A stretch of DNA of 64,000 nt. Source: Eublepharis macularius (Eukaryota > Chordata > Lepidosauria > Squamata > Eublepharidae). Position numbers and translations under genes: made by a program. Of this stretch, positions 1-12,593 are shown piece after piece. Every line of letters starts with the position of its first letter. Positions within the stretch are counted from its first letter, which is position 1. The stretch spans positions 27,153,232 through 27,217,231 of the forward strand of contig NC_072794.1 of assembly GCF_028583425.1 (NCBI RefSeq), given 5' to 3'. The notes beneath the pieces were generated by a model that was not told the origin of the DNA, made no database searches, and saw only the letters and a list, made by a program, of their open reading frames with translations.

Positions 1-1724
1 GGGACTGCATTCACAGATAGTTGAATATTGCTCGATTGCTGTACTATAGTTATAATTTGCAACAGGGTTGCCTTGTTCACACAGGAAAAACTAGTTGCAA
101 ATGATCTCAGCAGCACAATAATTGCATCATGTCCAATGTGGCAGATGCAGCCACCAAGTTCCACCAAGTTTTCCTGCATTTGGAATATATACGGTTCTAT
201 TCCTGTGTTTGAATCTCTCATCCTTTCTCTCTTTACTTGCGCGGAGAGTTGGCACTTCCTCTCCTTTGCAATATCATAATTGCTTTATCAGACATTGGAA
301 ACAGCTACAAATCTCATAGCTGCCAGCGCAGTCATGAGTTTACAAAATGCAGATGATTTCCCTTTTAAACTCTCTTTATCACACGTCACAAAAAAGCAAA
401 AGCAAAGCAAAGAGATTCTCCAAATGGCAAGAGAGACTATTATACATACATAGAATTCTGCTTGTATGGGACCAATTCAAGAACCGTATGTAGAGCAGAA
501 GGCAGTGAAAGAAAGTTCAGCATATACCTTTCTGCTATTTGCAGAGATTTAAAGCTATAATGAAAAGAACATAGGATTAGTGGCCTGTTGGAAAACAGTT
601 CCAATAGCATTTCTGTGTATTTCTGGAATATTCAAGCTAGCATCCTAGGTAGAAGTCAACAGTTCACTAATGACACGTTTTGGATAAACTGAACCAAGAG
701 AAATCCAGTTATGTACATTTCTTCTAATTTTCTATCACTCAGAATGAAAATCAGCAACATTGTCCCCAGCTTTTTCAACCTCTCCGTTTTATAGGATATT
801 GGCTATGGTTTTGAAGAGCTGTCCAAGTCCAAAAACATAAATTTGATCTTTATTGCCCCTTCTTTGAGGAATGACTATAAAATTACTGACCTGAAAATAA
901 GAAGGGAGGGGGAAGAGAATACTTTTGCACAGAATACAAAAGTAACTCATAGAATTCATTACTATGAGACAGATTGCTCAGATGACTGTTTTAAAGAATC
1001 AGGCAAACTCACAGAGAACAAGTCTTTTAACAATTGTTAGCCCTGGTACTTAAATGGAACTTCCATGTACAGAGGCAGTGCATCTCTCAACAGCAGATTC
1101 TGAGAATTACTATTGTCAGTTAATTTTTCTTCTTTGTTAATACAGATAATACACAGCTCTGACTTTAGATTCCAAATGTCAAGTTTTATAAGCATCAATT
1201 CCAAAGAAAGCTCTTGTTTCATCCCCCTCAGAATCAGATGTAAAATTTCAGCCGCAAAATCTAGGACAATGTTGATTTCCCCCTCAAATACACAGGATAT
1301 CACATTGCTGTTGGGGTAGCAGCAGCATCTGTGGCCCATTGGGAGTCCAAGCACATGGTGGTATCAATTTAAAACAATGAAAAAGGACAGTCATAAAAAA
1401 TAGTCTCTGCCAGAAAGAAATGTCCTACAATCCACATGATACTGCGCTCGCAGCTGTCGAGCTTTTGGTCTTCCACTGTTCCTTACAGCAGAATGTGACT
1501 AAATGCAAGCAAAGGTTGTTTTTCTTCCCCTCCACTAAAGTAATTTTGAATTTCATTCATGACATTTCCCACTGGGGATGGACAACTGTTTTTAAGGGAG
1601 TTAAAAGTAGTATTGCCACAATGCAGGGAGGAAACGCCACAAATTTATTTTGTCCCAATGTTTCACTTGGTCAAATAAGTTTTGAAACACTACAAAAAAA
1701 AGTTCACATTTTATTTATGTATTT
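1..1724. other. Intergenic, nothing recognised
   Basis: AT-rich sequence without splice-bounded coding exons or a repeat family I can name. A 105-codon open frame on the minus strand (1,037-1,354) has no recognisable domain and is not supported as a gene. Confidence 0.6.
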
Positions 1725-1885
1725 AATTTGACTTTTATACCACCTCGTGATGGTTAGGGCTTGTGATGGTTTACAACATAAGATGTAAAATAACCAATAC
1801 TTAAAATAGTCTAAAATAGAATAAACAATACAATATTAAAATAGCATAAATACAAACTTTAAAACTGATAATACAATGTAATACC
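1725..1885 (-). mobile_element. LINE 3' end remnant
   Basis: The run from the TTTATTTATGTATTTAA-like stretch through the A-rich cluster resembles, in reverse, the untranslated 3' end of L2/CR1-type LINEs, where a phrase like gggatataaata precedes an AATAAA-rich tail. Only the tail is left. Confidence 0.4.
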
Positions 1886-2240
1886 AGTACCAGTAGAAGC
1901 AACAAGCTGAGGGGGGAGGCTTTACAGAATCATGGGAGGGGGAAACCATTCAGAAATTCCACTTCAGTTTTAGGAATCTCCCCCCTCCAAAATTTTCTAA
2001 GCTCTCAATAACTTGAGCAGATTAACTTACCCTGCCCCACACACTGACACTTTTTCCTTTAACTGACATACCGCTGCTGTCAAGATTGGTGCTTCCTGAA
2101 CATATTAATTCCCTACCATGCCTTGTTTTTTTTTGTTTTGAATTCATTTATAATGTCACATTTCCCTGCATACCTAGAGACCACCCTACCTTGCCTGTGG
2201 GTGGACTGTTTTTCTTGCTTTCCCAATTGACGTGGGGGAA

Positions 2241-2454
2241 ATGAACACATGAAACTGCTTTATACTGAGCTAGACTCTTGGTCTAGCAAGGGTCTACTCT
2301 GACTGACAATAGCTCTCCGAGGTCTCAGGGCAGAGGGGCTTTCATGTCCTCTACTACCTGATCCTTTTAGCTGGAGACGCGGGGGACCGAACCTGGAACC
2401 TTTGGCATGCAAAGGCAGATGCTGTACCACTGAGCTGTGCTGCCAAGTCTAAAA
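2241..2454 (-). mobile_element. tRNA-derived SINE, near full length
   Basis: On the minus strand the head reads cacagctcagtggtacagca (box A-like) followed by ggttcggtcccc (box B-like), the internal RNA polymerase III promoter of a tRNA-derived SINE. The tail ends in ctcagtataaagcagtttca. A shorter copy of the same family lies at 13,985-14,125. Confidence 0.75.
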
Positions 2455-3769
2455 CATCCACTTTACTATGATATGTAGTTATAATGGCATGACTGCACAT
2501 ACCACAGGTGACAATGTCTTTGCCATATCACCATCCACACACTATCCCCAGTTTTTTTCGCAGGACAGAAAGATTGGTTAGAACCTTCATCCAGATGATG
2601 GTTCATTTCTGTACGTGGCTCTGGGCACACTGTCCATTTAACTTCCAGGGAAAGCTCCTAGGTTTGAAAGGACTGATTCTAGAACTGGGGCTGTAGGAGG
2701 AAGCAATGCACCTGAAGGAAGCCCAAATGGCGCTGTCATCAACCGCACATGGAAGACTTCTCTGTAAAGGAATTGTGGCACCCAGAGAGGATTAGTCGAC
2801 CTCTGTACTACTGTGGTCAGCCAAGTTTCTAAGTGACGAAGGGGTTTTGGCATTAGGGAAAATGGAATTCTGGGTCTTCTTCTCACACCTTGAAGACTTG
2901 ATGCCGCAGGAAACATCAGCCTGTATTCTTCCAAAAAGAAATGCATTTCCACACTCTGAAGCTGCAGTGGCCCCTTTGGATTCGGGCCATGCTGCAGAGG
3001 AGAGGGTTAAGTCTTCTTCCACCAGTCATTTTCCTGACGGCCATTACCCCACCCCGCTAAGATATCTGTTCTAATTCTAAAAAAGGGTGGGTGGGGAGAT
3101 TATTCATGACCAACATAGTTGGGCCCTGAGCTGAGACCTTTATAGTGCAATTTGTCTCCTCCCTGAGAACTGTCCAAGGTGCTGTAATGCCTGGTCTTGG
3201 CTACTTGCTCCCAAGAAAGGGAAGTAAGTAAGGACGAGGGTTGGATTCCCTTGGCAAAGCCATCCCTACTGCAGAGAAGTGGAGGAATCCCCAAAGCATC
3301 AATTTCCCAGGCAACACAGTTGCATCCTAGGAGAACATTAGGAAGCATTGAGTAATATTAACTGAACTACCTTGACTTGGCTGCTTTGAGTCCTCGCTGG
3401 GGAGAAAGGTGGGGTATAAATGAAGAAAATAGAATACAATTAATTTAGCCACTAAAATTAGACGAAGTCTCCCTAGAATGGAGGAGGGCTTATCAGGCTA
3501 GAGAAACTCCCTTCTGTTTAAGGTTGGATACAAGCCAACAATTCCAGCAGGGTAGTTGTGTTAGCGCAGCAAAACAAACAAGACTGCCAAGTGTTTGTTT
3601 CAGCATAAGCTTTTAGGGACTAGAGCTAGCTTCTTTAGATGCAAAAAGGAGATTCTCATACACAGACATTTATAATGGGGTGGTGGTGGTAATGGAAAAA
3701 ACAAACTGCAAAGTGAAGGGTCATGCAATACAGGAAGCCCAATTCAGATCTATAACTGCATAGCGAGGA
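2455..3769. other. Intergenic, mostly unassigned
   Basis: No gene recognised. A short LINE-type tail (ggggagaaaggtggggtata) is visible near 3,398-3,425. Open frames on both strands between 2,640 and 3,350 overlap each other and lack a recognisable family. Confidence 0.5.
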
Positions 3770-3870
3770 ACTACTCATTGCGTCTGAAGAAGTGGACTCT
3801 AGCCCTTGAAAACTTGTACTGGAATAAAACTGTCAGACTTTAAGGTGCCACAATACTCCTGTTTATTTTG
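3770..3870 (+). mobile_element. Penelope-like terminal unit, degraded
   Basis: The segment carries gcgtctgaagaagtgg, then ttgaaaac, then actttaaggtgccacaatac. These match in order the unit at 44,564-44,640 (ctgaaga ... gaaa ... cttaaaggtgctactgga). The hammerhead-like core is damaged here. Confidence 0.45.
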
Positions 3871-5767
3871 GTGATCATTTAGAAGCAAAGGTCAGGCAGG
3901 AAGGCAAGAACCTGTGCCATGAAAAGCAGCAGACATCAAGGGAGAAAGAAGAGGCACTGGAATCCAGAATATGGAGTCGTTGCAACTAAGCAGATCAGGA
4001 CAGGAAATAACACTCATTCTTTGTTTACCTATTTGAGGCTCTGCAAGTTATTTAGATACTCTCTAGCTCTTCACCTCTCCCAAGTATTGTAGGATAGAAT
4101 GGGAAGCCAGTCAAATATGTCAGGGCATGTGCTAAGACAGGGATTAATGCAAGATACAATGCAAGGGAAACAAGATGGAAGAGGTGTTTCAAAAGCGACT
4201 TGAGGAAGAAAAAAGGGTGGAGATAAATGCCAAAAAAGAAAGAACAATGGAGAACTAGTGGAGCCCCCTGTGTTGCCAAGCTCGCTAGCCCAACAGTTTG
4301 GAGGCAGCAATATAGGATACTGTTTTTTGCAACTTTTAAGTACGTCTTCTGTTCTAGAACCAGCACGCAGGTCTTGTGTTGCTTTCCATATAGCCAGCTC
4401 CTTGCAGAAATTGAGAATGTTCCTCAGAATGCTCTGCAAAGCGAAACACCTAAGATGGCAAAAAACATCTGGCCAGTCCTGGTGTCTTGTCCACTGCCCT
4501 TCATCTGAAGGTTTAGAGTAGGTAAGGAACATTTACAAACTTCAAAAAAAAATCAGAAGCCACCAAAATAATTTTTAATGAACTTCCTGCCAGTCTTGTC
4601 TCAATAAAATGGCTATATGTTACTTCTAGAAGATGCTTGGATTTTCTAGTTCTGGAGGCAGAAAACGTCAGACCTGAGGGTATCCTTCTAGAGTGCCTTG
4701 TTACTCGCTCCTCACTGCTGGGACTTTGTGCTTGGAAGTCAACAAAAGTGACTGTCAGCTGACTAAAGATTGTAACAAAAGCGACTGTCAGCTGACTAAA
4801 GATTGTAATAAGAGACTAGGAAGGAAGTGGCCTCTGTGTAGGCAGAGCAATGACTTTGTATAGTTAAATACACAAAAGCATGCTCTTCAAATGGAAGATA
4901 CATGCAAGAAGAAGAACAAAACATACTTTTTTCTTATGTTATGCTCCACCTCCTCAGCTATGCTACCCCCGTGGCAAGAATGGGGTCTTATGTATTTTTA
5001 TATTTTACTTGGTTTTCTGCTGCCACAATTTTACTTAGAAGTAAAACGTACCTTTAATTTATACCCAGGAACCTTGGTTTATACTAGTCATAGGGCAGAT
5101 AGGCTCTGAGACCAAAGGCTTAGAAGAGCCAAATATTTAAAACATTATTAAATAATTAAATATTTAAAAGAATGATATGAATATTGAACTGGGCATCTGT
5201 TATGCAGGAATCACTTTCTTATTTATTATTGCTTTCTTTAATGTTACTGTAATTAAGGGAGATGGCGATCCCTGTGATAGACTTACCCCTTGATAGAATT
5301 AAAACAAGCTGCTACTTCTAGCAACCAACCTCAGAGCCTTGCTTTGGTTGCACTGAAGTCCTCCTTCTGGTCAAGCTCTTATTTGGCTTGTTCTGTATCT
5401 TGAAGACACTGGCAGATGTACAAAGCTAGCGATTTTCACTGGTCATGATGACGGCTCACTGAAGATACTGGAACGAGGACAAGACACCATCCCTTGAAGA
5501 CTCTACCACTTCCTCCTGCCACCATCTTCCTCTCAGTTCTCCCTTGACAAATCACAGGCTTCTATCTTCACACAGCTCTTCCTCAGTTGTCCTCTTCTTC
5601 AGCACTTTTTGGTGCCTCCATCAGCAACTGTCTTTACACACCTTGACTGACTCTGCACCTGTCTTTGTCCACATAGTCCTTTTACTCTTTCCTTCCAGAT
5701 TCTTCAACTAATTGAAGTTTATTATGTCTCAGGCCCTCATCTCATTGGTTCTAAGCTAAAAATCAAA
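3871..5767. other. Intergenic, nothing recognised except a tandem duplication
   Basis: No exon or known repeat family was found. Overlapping open frames at 4,052-4,532 on both strands are not supported as coding. The only structure is the 33-bp duplication at 4,741-4,806. Confidence 0.5.
4741..4806. repeat. 33-bp direct tandem duplication
   Basis: Copies at 4,741-4,773 and 4,774-4,806 differ at one base (agtgactg versus agcgactg). The near identity indicates a recent duplication or slippage event. Confidence 0.95.
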
Positions 5768-6030
5768 CAACAATAATGATAACAGCAATAATATTCTATT
5801 TATATACTGCCCTTCAGAACAACTGAACACCCACACAGAGTGGTTTACAAAGTATGTTATTATTATCCTCATAACAATCACCCTGTGAGGTGGGTGGGGC
5901 TGAGAGAGCTCTGAGATAGCTGTGACTGACCCAAGGTCACCCAGCTGGCTTCAAGTAGAGGAGTGGGGAATCAAACCTGGTTCTCCAGATTAGAGTTCTA
6001 CTGCTCTTAACCACTGTACCAAACTAGCTA
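5768..6030 (-). mobile_element. tRNA-derived SINE with CORE/MIR-like body
   Basis: In reverse the element runs from a tRNA-like head (tggttaagagcagtagaact, then aaccaggtttgattcccc) through gtgaccttgggtcagtcaca, which resembles the CORE domain shared by MIR-type SINEs, to a tail with tatataaatagaatatta. The copy at 60,700-60,945 is the same family in the other orientation. Confidence 0.75.
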
Positions 6031-6311
6031 AATCATCCACTAGCTGACTAATCATAAACTTGACCCATCACAAGTGACCCATTTTGAATCCTTCTGTCCC
6101 ATGTGAAAATGAAAGATACTGACTGACAATCCCAGCGAGAAAACTACTCTCTTGGTAATGATTACGCTCCACTCTGACAAGCTGCCCAGAGGCCAAGATA
6201 CTCCTTGGCTTTATTTCTTTCAAAGAAGTAAAATTACCTCATCATGTTACCTCAGAACTTCTACAGTTTCTTAATAGTAAACACTACCTTTTTATAGAGA
6301 GCTTTTTAAAC

Positions 6312-6425
<114 letters not shown>

Positions 6426-6522
6426 GATAACTCTGCACACAACTGTTTCTCTACAAGCACCCTCTTAGTTATGCTAAAAATAATATAGATTAGAATCACT
6501 AATCATGCGTCATAATCCTTAG

Positions 6523-6715
6523 TGGGGCTTTTTTTCAGCTGGAACGCGGTGGAACGGAGTTCCGGAACCTCATGAAAATGGCTCAGCGGCGCGGAGGGCA
6601 ATCTACACTCCCCTCTGTCTGGAGATCAGGGGGCGGGGCCACCAGCCATGTGACCATTTTCTCTGAGGGCAACCCACTGAGTTCCACCACCTCTTTTCCC
6701 AGAAAAAAGGCCCTG
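6523..6715. mobile_element. hAT-type MITE (CAGGGC family) with 8-bp target duplication
   Basis: The element is flanked by ATCCTTAG at 6,515-6,522 and 6,716-6,723, an exact 8-bp duplication as made by hAT transposases. The ends are inverted: tggggctttttttcagctgg on the left and the complement of cagggccttttttctggg on the right. There is no transposase frame, so it is non-autonomous. A longer relative lies at 50,271-50,673. Confidence 0.85.
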
Positions 6716-6723
6716 ATCCTTAG

Positions 6724-9700
6724 CACTTTTAACACACTTAACCACTTCACATGCAACAAGGAGAGACAATACCTAATTTATCCCCACATTACAGATGGTG
6801 GGTTGAACTTGAAGCAGAGTAAACAGAGGCTTGTTTAAGGCCATAGGAGTCAATGGGCTTACATGAGAGTAACTCTGCACAGAATTGCAGTGTTACAGGA
6901 TTCACAGGACAAGCGAGATTTGAATTGAGAACCTGGAGAACTTGCTGGCTTATAGCCGCTACACTCCATCAGCTCTCAACAGAGTTGGCGTTAGAAACAT
7001 GATGTCTTCAGTCTCGTACTGCAGCTTGACCTCTTTGAAACAACAAAAAGAGTCAAGTTTAAATAATCCACATTAAATTACCTTCCCTATGCAGCCTTCC
7101 AATGTGATTTAAACAAAGCAGGGTAGAGAAGGAAGAGGAGGGAGGAGGGAGGCAGGCCATTGATTTGGGTCATTTATTTGCGCTGGAGGGAATAAAAACA
7201 AATGAATTTCTATGAATCTTCCTTGGGTAGAAAGTACAGATTTTCCATCCTTTGAAGAGGCTGTATTTTTTTTAAGCGGTACCTCATCTAGTAATTATAA
7301 AAAATCCAAAGGTTTGTAAGTGCTCTGTGGGCGGCAGTTGACTGGTGGCTCTGTCCATTGTATCTCCTTGCCAACATTACAGCAGCTTTCTGAAGGAAGG
7401 GTGACATTTTGGGGTGTGTATATCGATTGCTAGAGACATGATGTTTGGCAGGACTACTTCCCTTTGGGTCGTGTACCCACCGAAGAGCTCTTGTGCAGAG
7501 AGGTGGTCTGGTGTACACAGCCCACCCACCTGCTAGCACCACTGCAGTCTGAAAGCAGGAGCCGCTACTGGTCATTGCTGCCAGACTGTCACTGTGGCCT
7601 GGGAAATCTTGAAGTACATGGGGGCCTGGCACTGGGACAGAAAATGGCAGCGGGGTTTTGAGCAGCAGGCTTCCCACTGCTCAATCCTCCAACATATCAG
7701 ACTTAATCTCCCTCTCTAGGCAGCTCTTGGCTAGCTCATGCATATTTGTTACAGCGGCTGGCATCCCCTAGCTAGCGTTCATATACAGATGGGCTTGAAT
7801 TTGGTTTGGGGCAGGGAGTGAGGGGTGACTGACTCATTATTCTCCTGCAACGGAGGGAGTTTCTAGCACTTGTACCAACTGCTGCCTGTTCTGTCAGAGC
7901 CTTCCATTTTGCTGTTAGTAAAATGGGAGCAAATAATAACACACATCCCACAGGGCCATCGTTGGGGTTAACGTGGAAATGATTCCTGTCATGGATCTCG
8001 AAGGGAGCAATGCATTTTTAAAAAGCAGAAACAGGAAGATCCTATGATCAGACTACTTTATTTGAAAATCATCGTTGTGTTTATTTACAAGCCTCATTGA
8101 AACCCTGCCAAGTAACACTCCGTAATTCAGGGTCTCAAGTAATTCTTTATTTTTCGGCAATCTTAAATTTCACAGTTAAGTACGTAAGAAAAACATCTGC
8201 CAAGTTTTTATGCTCTGGTGATCTCAGAGGGGCGGGAAAAGAAAGCAAAGTTGGTGTAACATGCTAGCATTGCTCACTGAAAGGGAAAAGAATGGTACCG
8301 GTTATATGCTTTCAGATAATCATGCATATTTTTTTCACAACTTTGACAAACTCTTTGCTGTGTAATAAGTTGAATCTACCAGAAATATCACTTTGCAGGC
8401 TATGAGGACTGTGAGCCCAGTCCAATCCAAGCGGAAGATTCCTTCCAAAAAATCCATTAAGGTGAATGCGGCCCATACAAGAGCATTGTTGGATCCACTG
8501 TTCATAAGGGCCAAGCTCCAGGATGGGAAGTGCTGGGTCGTAAGGACTAGGAGACCTGGCAACTCTAACATAAAGGGTCACTCTGATGCTTTTTACCCCC
8601 CAAATCAGTTTAAACTTTCCAATCTGTCCCGGCAAGTGTGTCCCTCCAGAAGCCAGTCAACCAACTAGCTTTAGCTGAATTCAAGTTTTTAGCCCTCTTT
8701 TTTACCTACTACATTCATTTCACCAGGACAAAAAAATATATGATATAGCCTTTGTGCTAAAGCAGATTAGGAAGGAATGTCAGCATTTGGCAGTAGCCAA
8801 ATATTTCTCCTAGGATCACACACTCAGAGTAACAAAATTAAGCCAGCTTTTAGCCTGTTACTAATTTCCTTTTTGGTTACTTAACGTAAGTCACTGCTGG
8901 ATAAAAAGGGAAAGGAGCCCTCGGGGAGCCAAGATTAAAAGTAAATAAGGAGAAGGAAGAGCCAGCACAGAGCTAATTTCAAGCCCTGATTGAGCATAAT
9001 GTTATTTATTTTGTTCATGGATTTCAAGTACTTGAAGCACCCAACACCACGCAAAGTTAAAATGCTCACAACCAATGATGGTGCAGCAAACCCTCAGGAA
9101 TCAACAAAGCCAGATAACCTGATGGTTGCATCCATTTCTAAACATTGTACCCACCGTTCCATTTCACCATTGACTGATAGTCAGGAATGGAGGACAAGTA
9201 TGCATTGAATGGGTGTGTATACTACCTTGAACGCTAACCTTTTATGGTATTAGAAATGTGTTTTGAGTCAGAATCCTGTCCGGGCTCAGAGCTATCAGGG
9301 CCAGTTCACATTTCTCCCGCAGCAAAGTTTTTATGGTTTGAAAGATACTTGTTTATTGAAAGATAAGGAAAAACTCCATCCTTCAATACCTTATCTTCTA
9401 ACCGTTCATAGATGAAAATGTTTATTTATTAATTAAACAAGATTTTTACCATTACTTTCTGCCCTCACAGGGCATATGGGCATTCTTGCACTGCTTTTAT
9501 CATCTTACTGAGAATCACTGCCTTAGCCATCCATAATTATATTTTGCTGATAGCTCTACTCTGTCTATGCTCTTTTCATTAACCTCTCTAGCAATAATTT
9601 AAAAGCAAAGAAATATCTTTTTTTAAGATATATTAGAAAAAAACAGTTATCTTGGCATGATCAACAGTTCAAAATATGCCCCAGTAGTGACTGTGTGTGA

Positions 9701-9726
9701 AATAGATGGTTGAGCATGACACGTGT
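6724..9726. other. Intergenic, nothing recognised
   Basis: Three kilobases without a repeat family or exon I can name, apart from a short fragment near 6,848-6,895 (caatgggcttacatgagagt) like one arm of the palindromic element at 13,845. The 129-codon minus frame at 7,288-7,677 and the opposed frames at 8,312-8,668 have no recognisable domain. Confidence 0.5.
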
Positions 9727-10126
9727 GTGCATATTATGTGCCGTCAAGTCCCTTCCAACTTAAGGCGACTCTATGAATGAAAGATGTCCAAAACGTCCGA
9801 CCATTAACAGACTTGATCAGATCTTGCAAACTAGAAGGCGTGGCTTCTTTTATTGAGTCAAGCCATCTCATTTTGGGTCTTCCTCTTTTCCTACTGTCTT
9901 CCACTTTTCCTAACATTATTGAATTTTCCAGTGAATCTTGTCTTCTCAAAGTAGGATAGCCTCAGTTTTGTCATTTTAGTTTCTAGGGAAAATTTGGGCT
10001 TAATTTGATCTAGAACCCACTTATTTATCAGTTTGGCCATGCATAGTATCCTCAAAACTCTCCTCCAGCACCACTTTTCAAATGAATCAATTTTCTTCTC
10101 TTCATGCACATACAGAACATGCGCTA
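9727..10126 (-). mobile_element. BovB (RTE clade) LINE, 3' end of the reverse transcriptase ORF
   Basis: Minus-strand frames, with a frameshift between them, read KKIDSFEKWCWRRVLRI, then MRRQDSLENSIMLGKVEDSR and KRGRPKMRWLDSIKEATPSS. These match the C-terminal region of BovB proteins, where WCWRRLLR, LMLGKIEG and GRQRMRWLDG are landmarks. The run gtgccgtcaagtcccttcca at the low end is the usual BovB 3' UTR. The copy is 5' truncated and broken. Confidence 0.88.
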
Positions 10127-10316
10127 TAGCAGTTGTTCCCAAGCTTCTTTACGTGGTGATCGACATGCCCAAATTCATTTTGTATGATGACCCACTTTAA
10201 AAAAAGCTTGCACAAATCCATAAGCCTGCAAAAGCCTGGGAACCACTCTCACAGGTTTTGTGACCCATCTTTTGGGTAGGGAGTGGGACCCACAGGCTGG
10301 GAAATGCTGTACTAGC
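10127..10316. mobile_element. Probable small DNA-transposon remnant next to the BovB copy
   Basis: The left end cagttgttcccaagctt and the reverse of the right end (cagcatttcccagcctgtgg) are imperfect inverted repeats similar to the CAGNGGTTCCCAA ends of hAT-Charlie-like elements. No clear target duplication was found, so the class is uncertain. Confidence 0.45.
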
Positions 10317-10834
10317 CATTACCCACTTCTACAGGTCTAGAAGAAGAAGCAGAACCCTGAAGAAGGAAAACTGGAAAAACGGTCACTAAAAGTTTTAACA
10401 GTATGCTCCCAACATGGAAAAAAAAAGTTAGAGAACATACGTCCAGTAATTACAAAGGGCAGGTGCCAGAAAATTAGAAGTGTTCCTTGCTAAAAGGTGA
10501 TACTTGGCATGTATATGATTGTGTCTCCATTCCCGGAATCCAAATGCATAAAACAGCTAAATATACAAAGCATTCAAAGATTAAAATTAAAAGGTAAACA
10601 GATTGGTTAGATATGTTTGGCTCAGAAACTGGCAAAGCAGAGTCATGTCTTTCTTTCAGGGGGGAAAAATAATGCAGCAGCAAGACCCTCACGTCAAGAC
10701 TGAGCAGGGAAGAGAAGCACAGGTTGTCCCCGATCCACTCTCTGCATTGTACCTGCACCTTGAAACAGTTACATGGAACCAAAGATGAGCAATTTTCATC
10801 TTCAGGGATGGTTGTATATATTCATGGTGGCTGT

Positions 10835-11040
10835 TTTCACACAGCCACGCACCCAGAAGATCACGCAAAACTCACAGCATAAAAGCGTCTTCCTAGTGTG
10901 ATTTCCTGGCACTATCCCGTTTAATGGCGCTTTTTCTGATGTCATCGGGCCATTTAAGGGGAGCGTGCTGGGAGATCGTGCTAGGAAGACGCTGTGAGTT
11001 TGCACAATCTCCCGTCCCGGCGCATGTGAAAAGGGCTGGT
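10835..11040. mobile_element. Foldback (palindromic) MITE
   Basis: The left half (gcaaaactcacagc ... gcgtcttcctag ... cgtttaatggc) is the reverse complement of the right half (ggccatttaagg ... ctaggaagacgc ... tgtgagtttgc). Outer ends ctgttttcacac and gtgaaaaggg also pair imperfectly. Nearly the whole element could fold on itself; there is no coding capacity. Confidence 0.7.
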
Positions 11041-12593
11041 ATGTCAAGAAAGGAACGTCAACGGATGTGGTCAAGATTTATTGTTAAGTTGGTGTCCAGA
11101 TTTCCCAGTGCATTTTGAACATCAATCGTTTGCATGGGAAGTTGACATGGGGAGACCAGCTTTTCTATGATTCATGAATGAACTTTTCACAGTCACACCA
11201 AATGTTTAAATAGATCCGTTTAATTTTGGAGTAAACTGGATGAGATTAAGAAATCAGCATTCTGACTGATTTTAATTTCTAGATTAAGCAGCTGCCTTTG
11301 GGAAGATCATTGGCTTTTGAAATACACCAGGAAATCTGGAAACTAACCCGTTAATAAATCTTTGAGCCTTTTGGTTTTGTTAATAAATCTTTGAGCCTTT
11401 TGTTCTTGCCTTCTGCTGTATTGTGTGTCCCTCCTTCTGGTTGCATTCTGGCACACATAATAGGGTATTTGAGAGATTTTCTTTAAGCCTCTTTCTTATC
11501 TTTCAGTATGACAACATGAAATAGCATTGCCTCCATTCAAGCCCAGTCCATTTGGCTGTCAGACCAGCTTGGATGGCTGTGCCTGGGCAAAGCCAGTCAT
11601 GTTCCAACTAGCATACACTGCTACGCATCTGCAGGTGAGTTAGTTTGCACTCTTCACAGCCCTCTGGAATCTTTCCCTCAGCACTCTCTGCCTATAAATC
11701 AAGAAATAGGGAAGTTTGGAAACATGACGAATATTTTGGCTGGAATATTAACTACGTTAAAGACCCCAAGAAAAAAAGAAGTAGGGGTGGGGAAGGGGGA
11801 TACTAAACTAACCAGGCTTTTGGTAGAGAAGGCAGCTGGAATTTAATGTTCTTGGAAGCTGGCCCTTGGCTGCTCAGATGGGGGAAGGCAAGGAGCTCTC
11901 CAGTGGGAGCTTTGCTCACTCTCCTCGAAATAGCAAAACGAAAGTCTTGGAGTCAGTTAAGCGCATTGTTCAACTATTTCATGGACGACTCCAAGTAGGA
12001 ATTAAAACCACAAAACAAAACAAATCATAGCTGTTTGCTTAATGGAACAGAAGGAGAAAGAAAGAAAGGTGATTTCATCCTGGGTTAGAGCCCTTAATGG
12101 ATGCTGCGTTAGGCCAGGCAAGAGGAGGGGCTGGACTGGGATTGGCTCCAGCTCTTTGGGGCCCCTCAGGTTGAAGAAGGTGCCAGGATCCCTAACAGGA
12201 CACTTACATCCCTATGGTATATATACACCACAACCACTGAATACAAAAGGTCGTTTAAACATATTATCTGTTGTCCAAAACAGGGAGCCTACGGGTGCAC
12301 AAAGAAATGTTCTCATCAGCTCTTTTCTCACGTTTAGAATTCTCTTCCCCTGGAGACTTGCTAAAGCCTGAGTCTGTGTGTCTTCCAGAAGAATTGTTTA
12401 AAAAAACATTCGTTTAAACTCATTTTGGTGTTTAGGAATAAAAAAACAACAACCATAAGGATAGAATTAACATAGTGTCACCCATTCTAAGATGGGAGGG
12501 GATTGGCTGGAGGGCCGAATGATAAATAAGTGAGGAAACCAATCTCAGAAATGCTGCCTGTTCAACACACTGGACCAGCTAGATAAGGATCTC
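11041..12593. other. Intergenic, nothing recognised except a short duplication
   Basis: No exon or named repeat. A 24-bp unit (gttaataaatctttgagcct plus tttg) occurs at 11,350-11,373 and 11,379-11,402. The open frame at 12,042-12,371 has no recognisable family. Confidence 0.5.
11350..11402. repeat. 24-bp direct duplication with 5-bp spacer
   Basis: Two identical 24-bp copies separated by gtttt. This is probably a slippage duplication. Confidence 0.95.

Noticed and set aside
1037..1354. A 105-codon minus-strand gene candidate
   Set aside because: No recognisable domain, no splice sites fitting a vertebrate gene, and competing open frames on the opposite strand.
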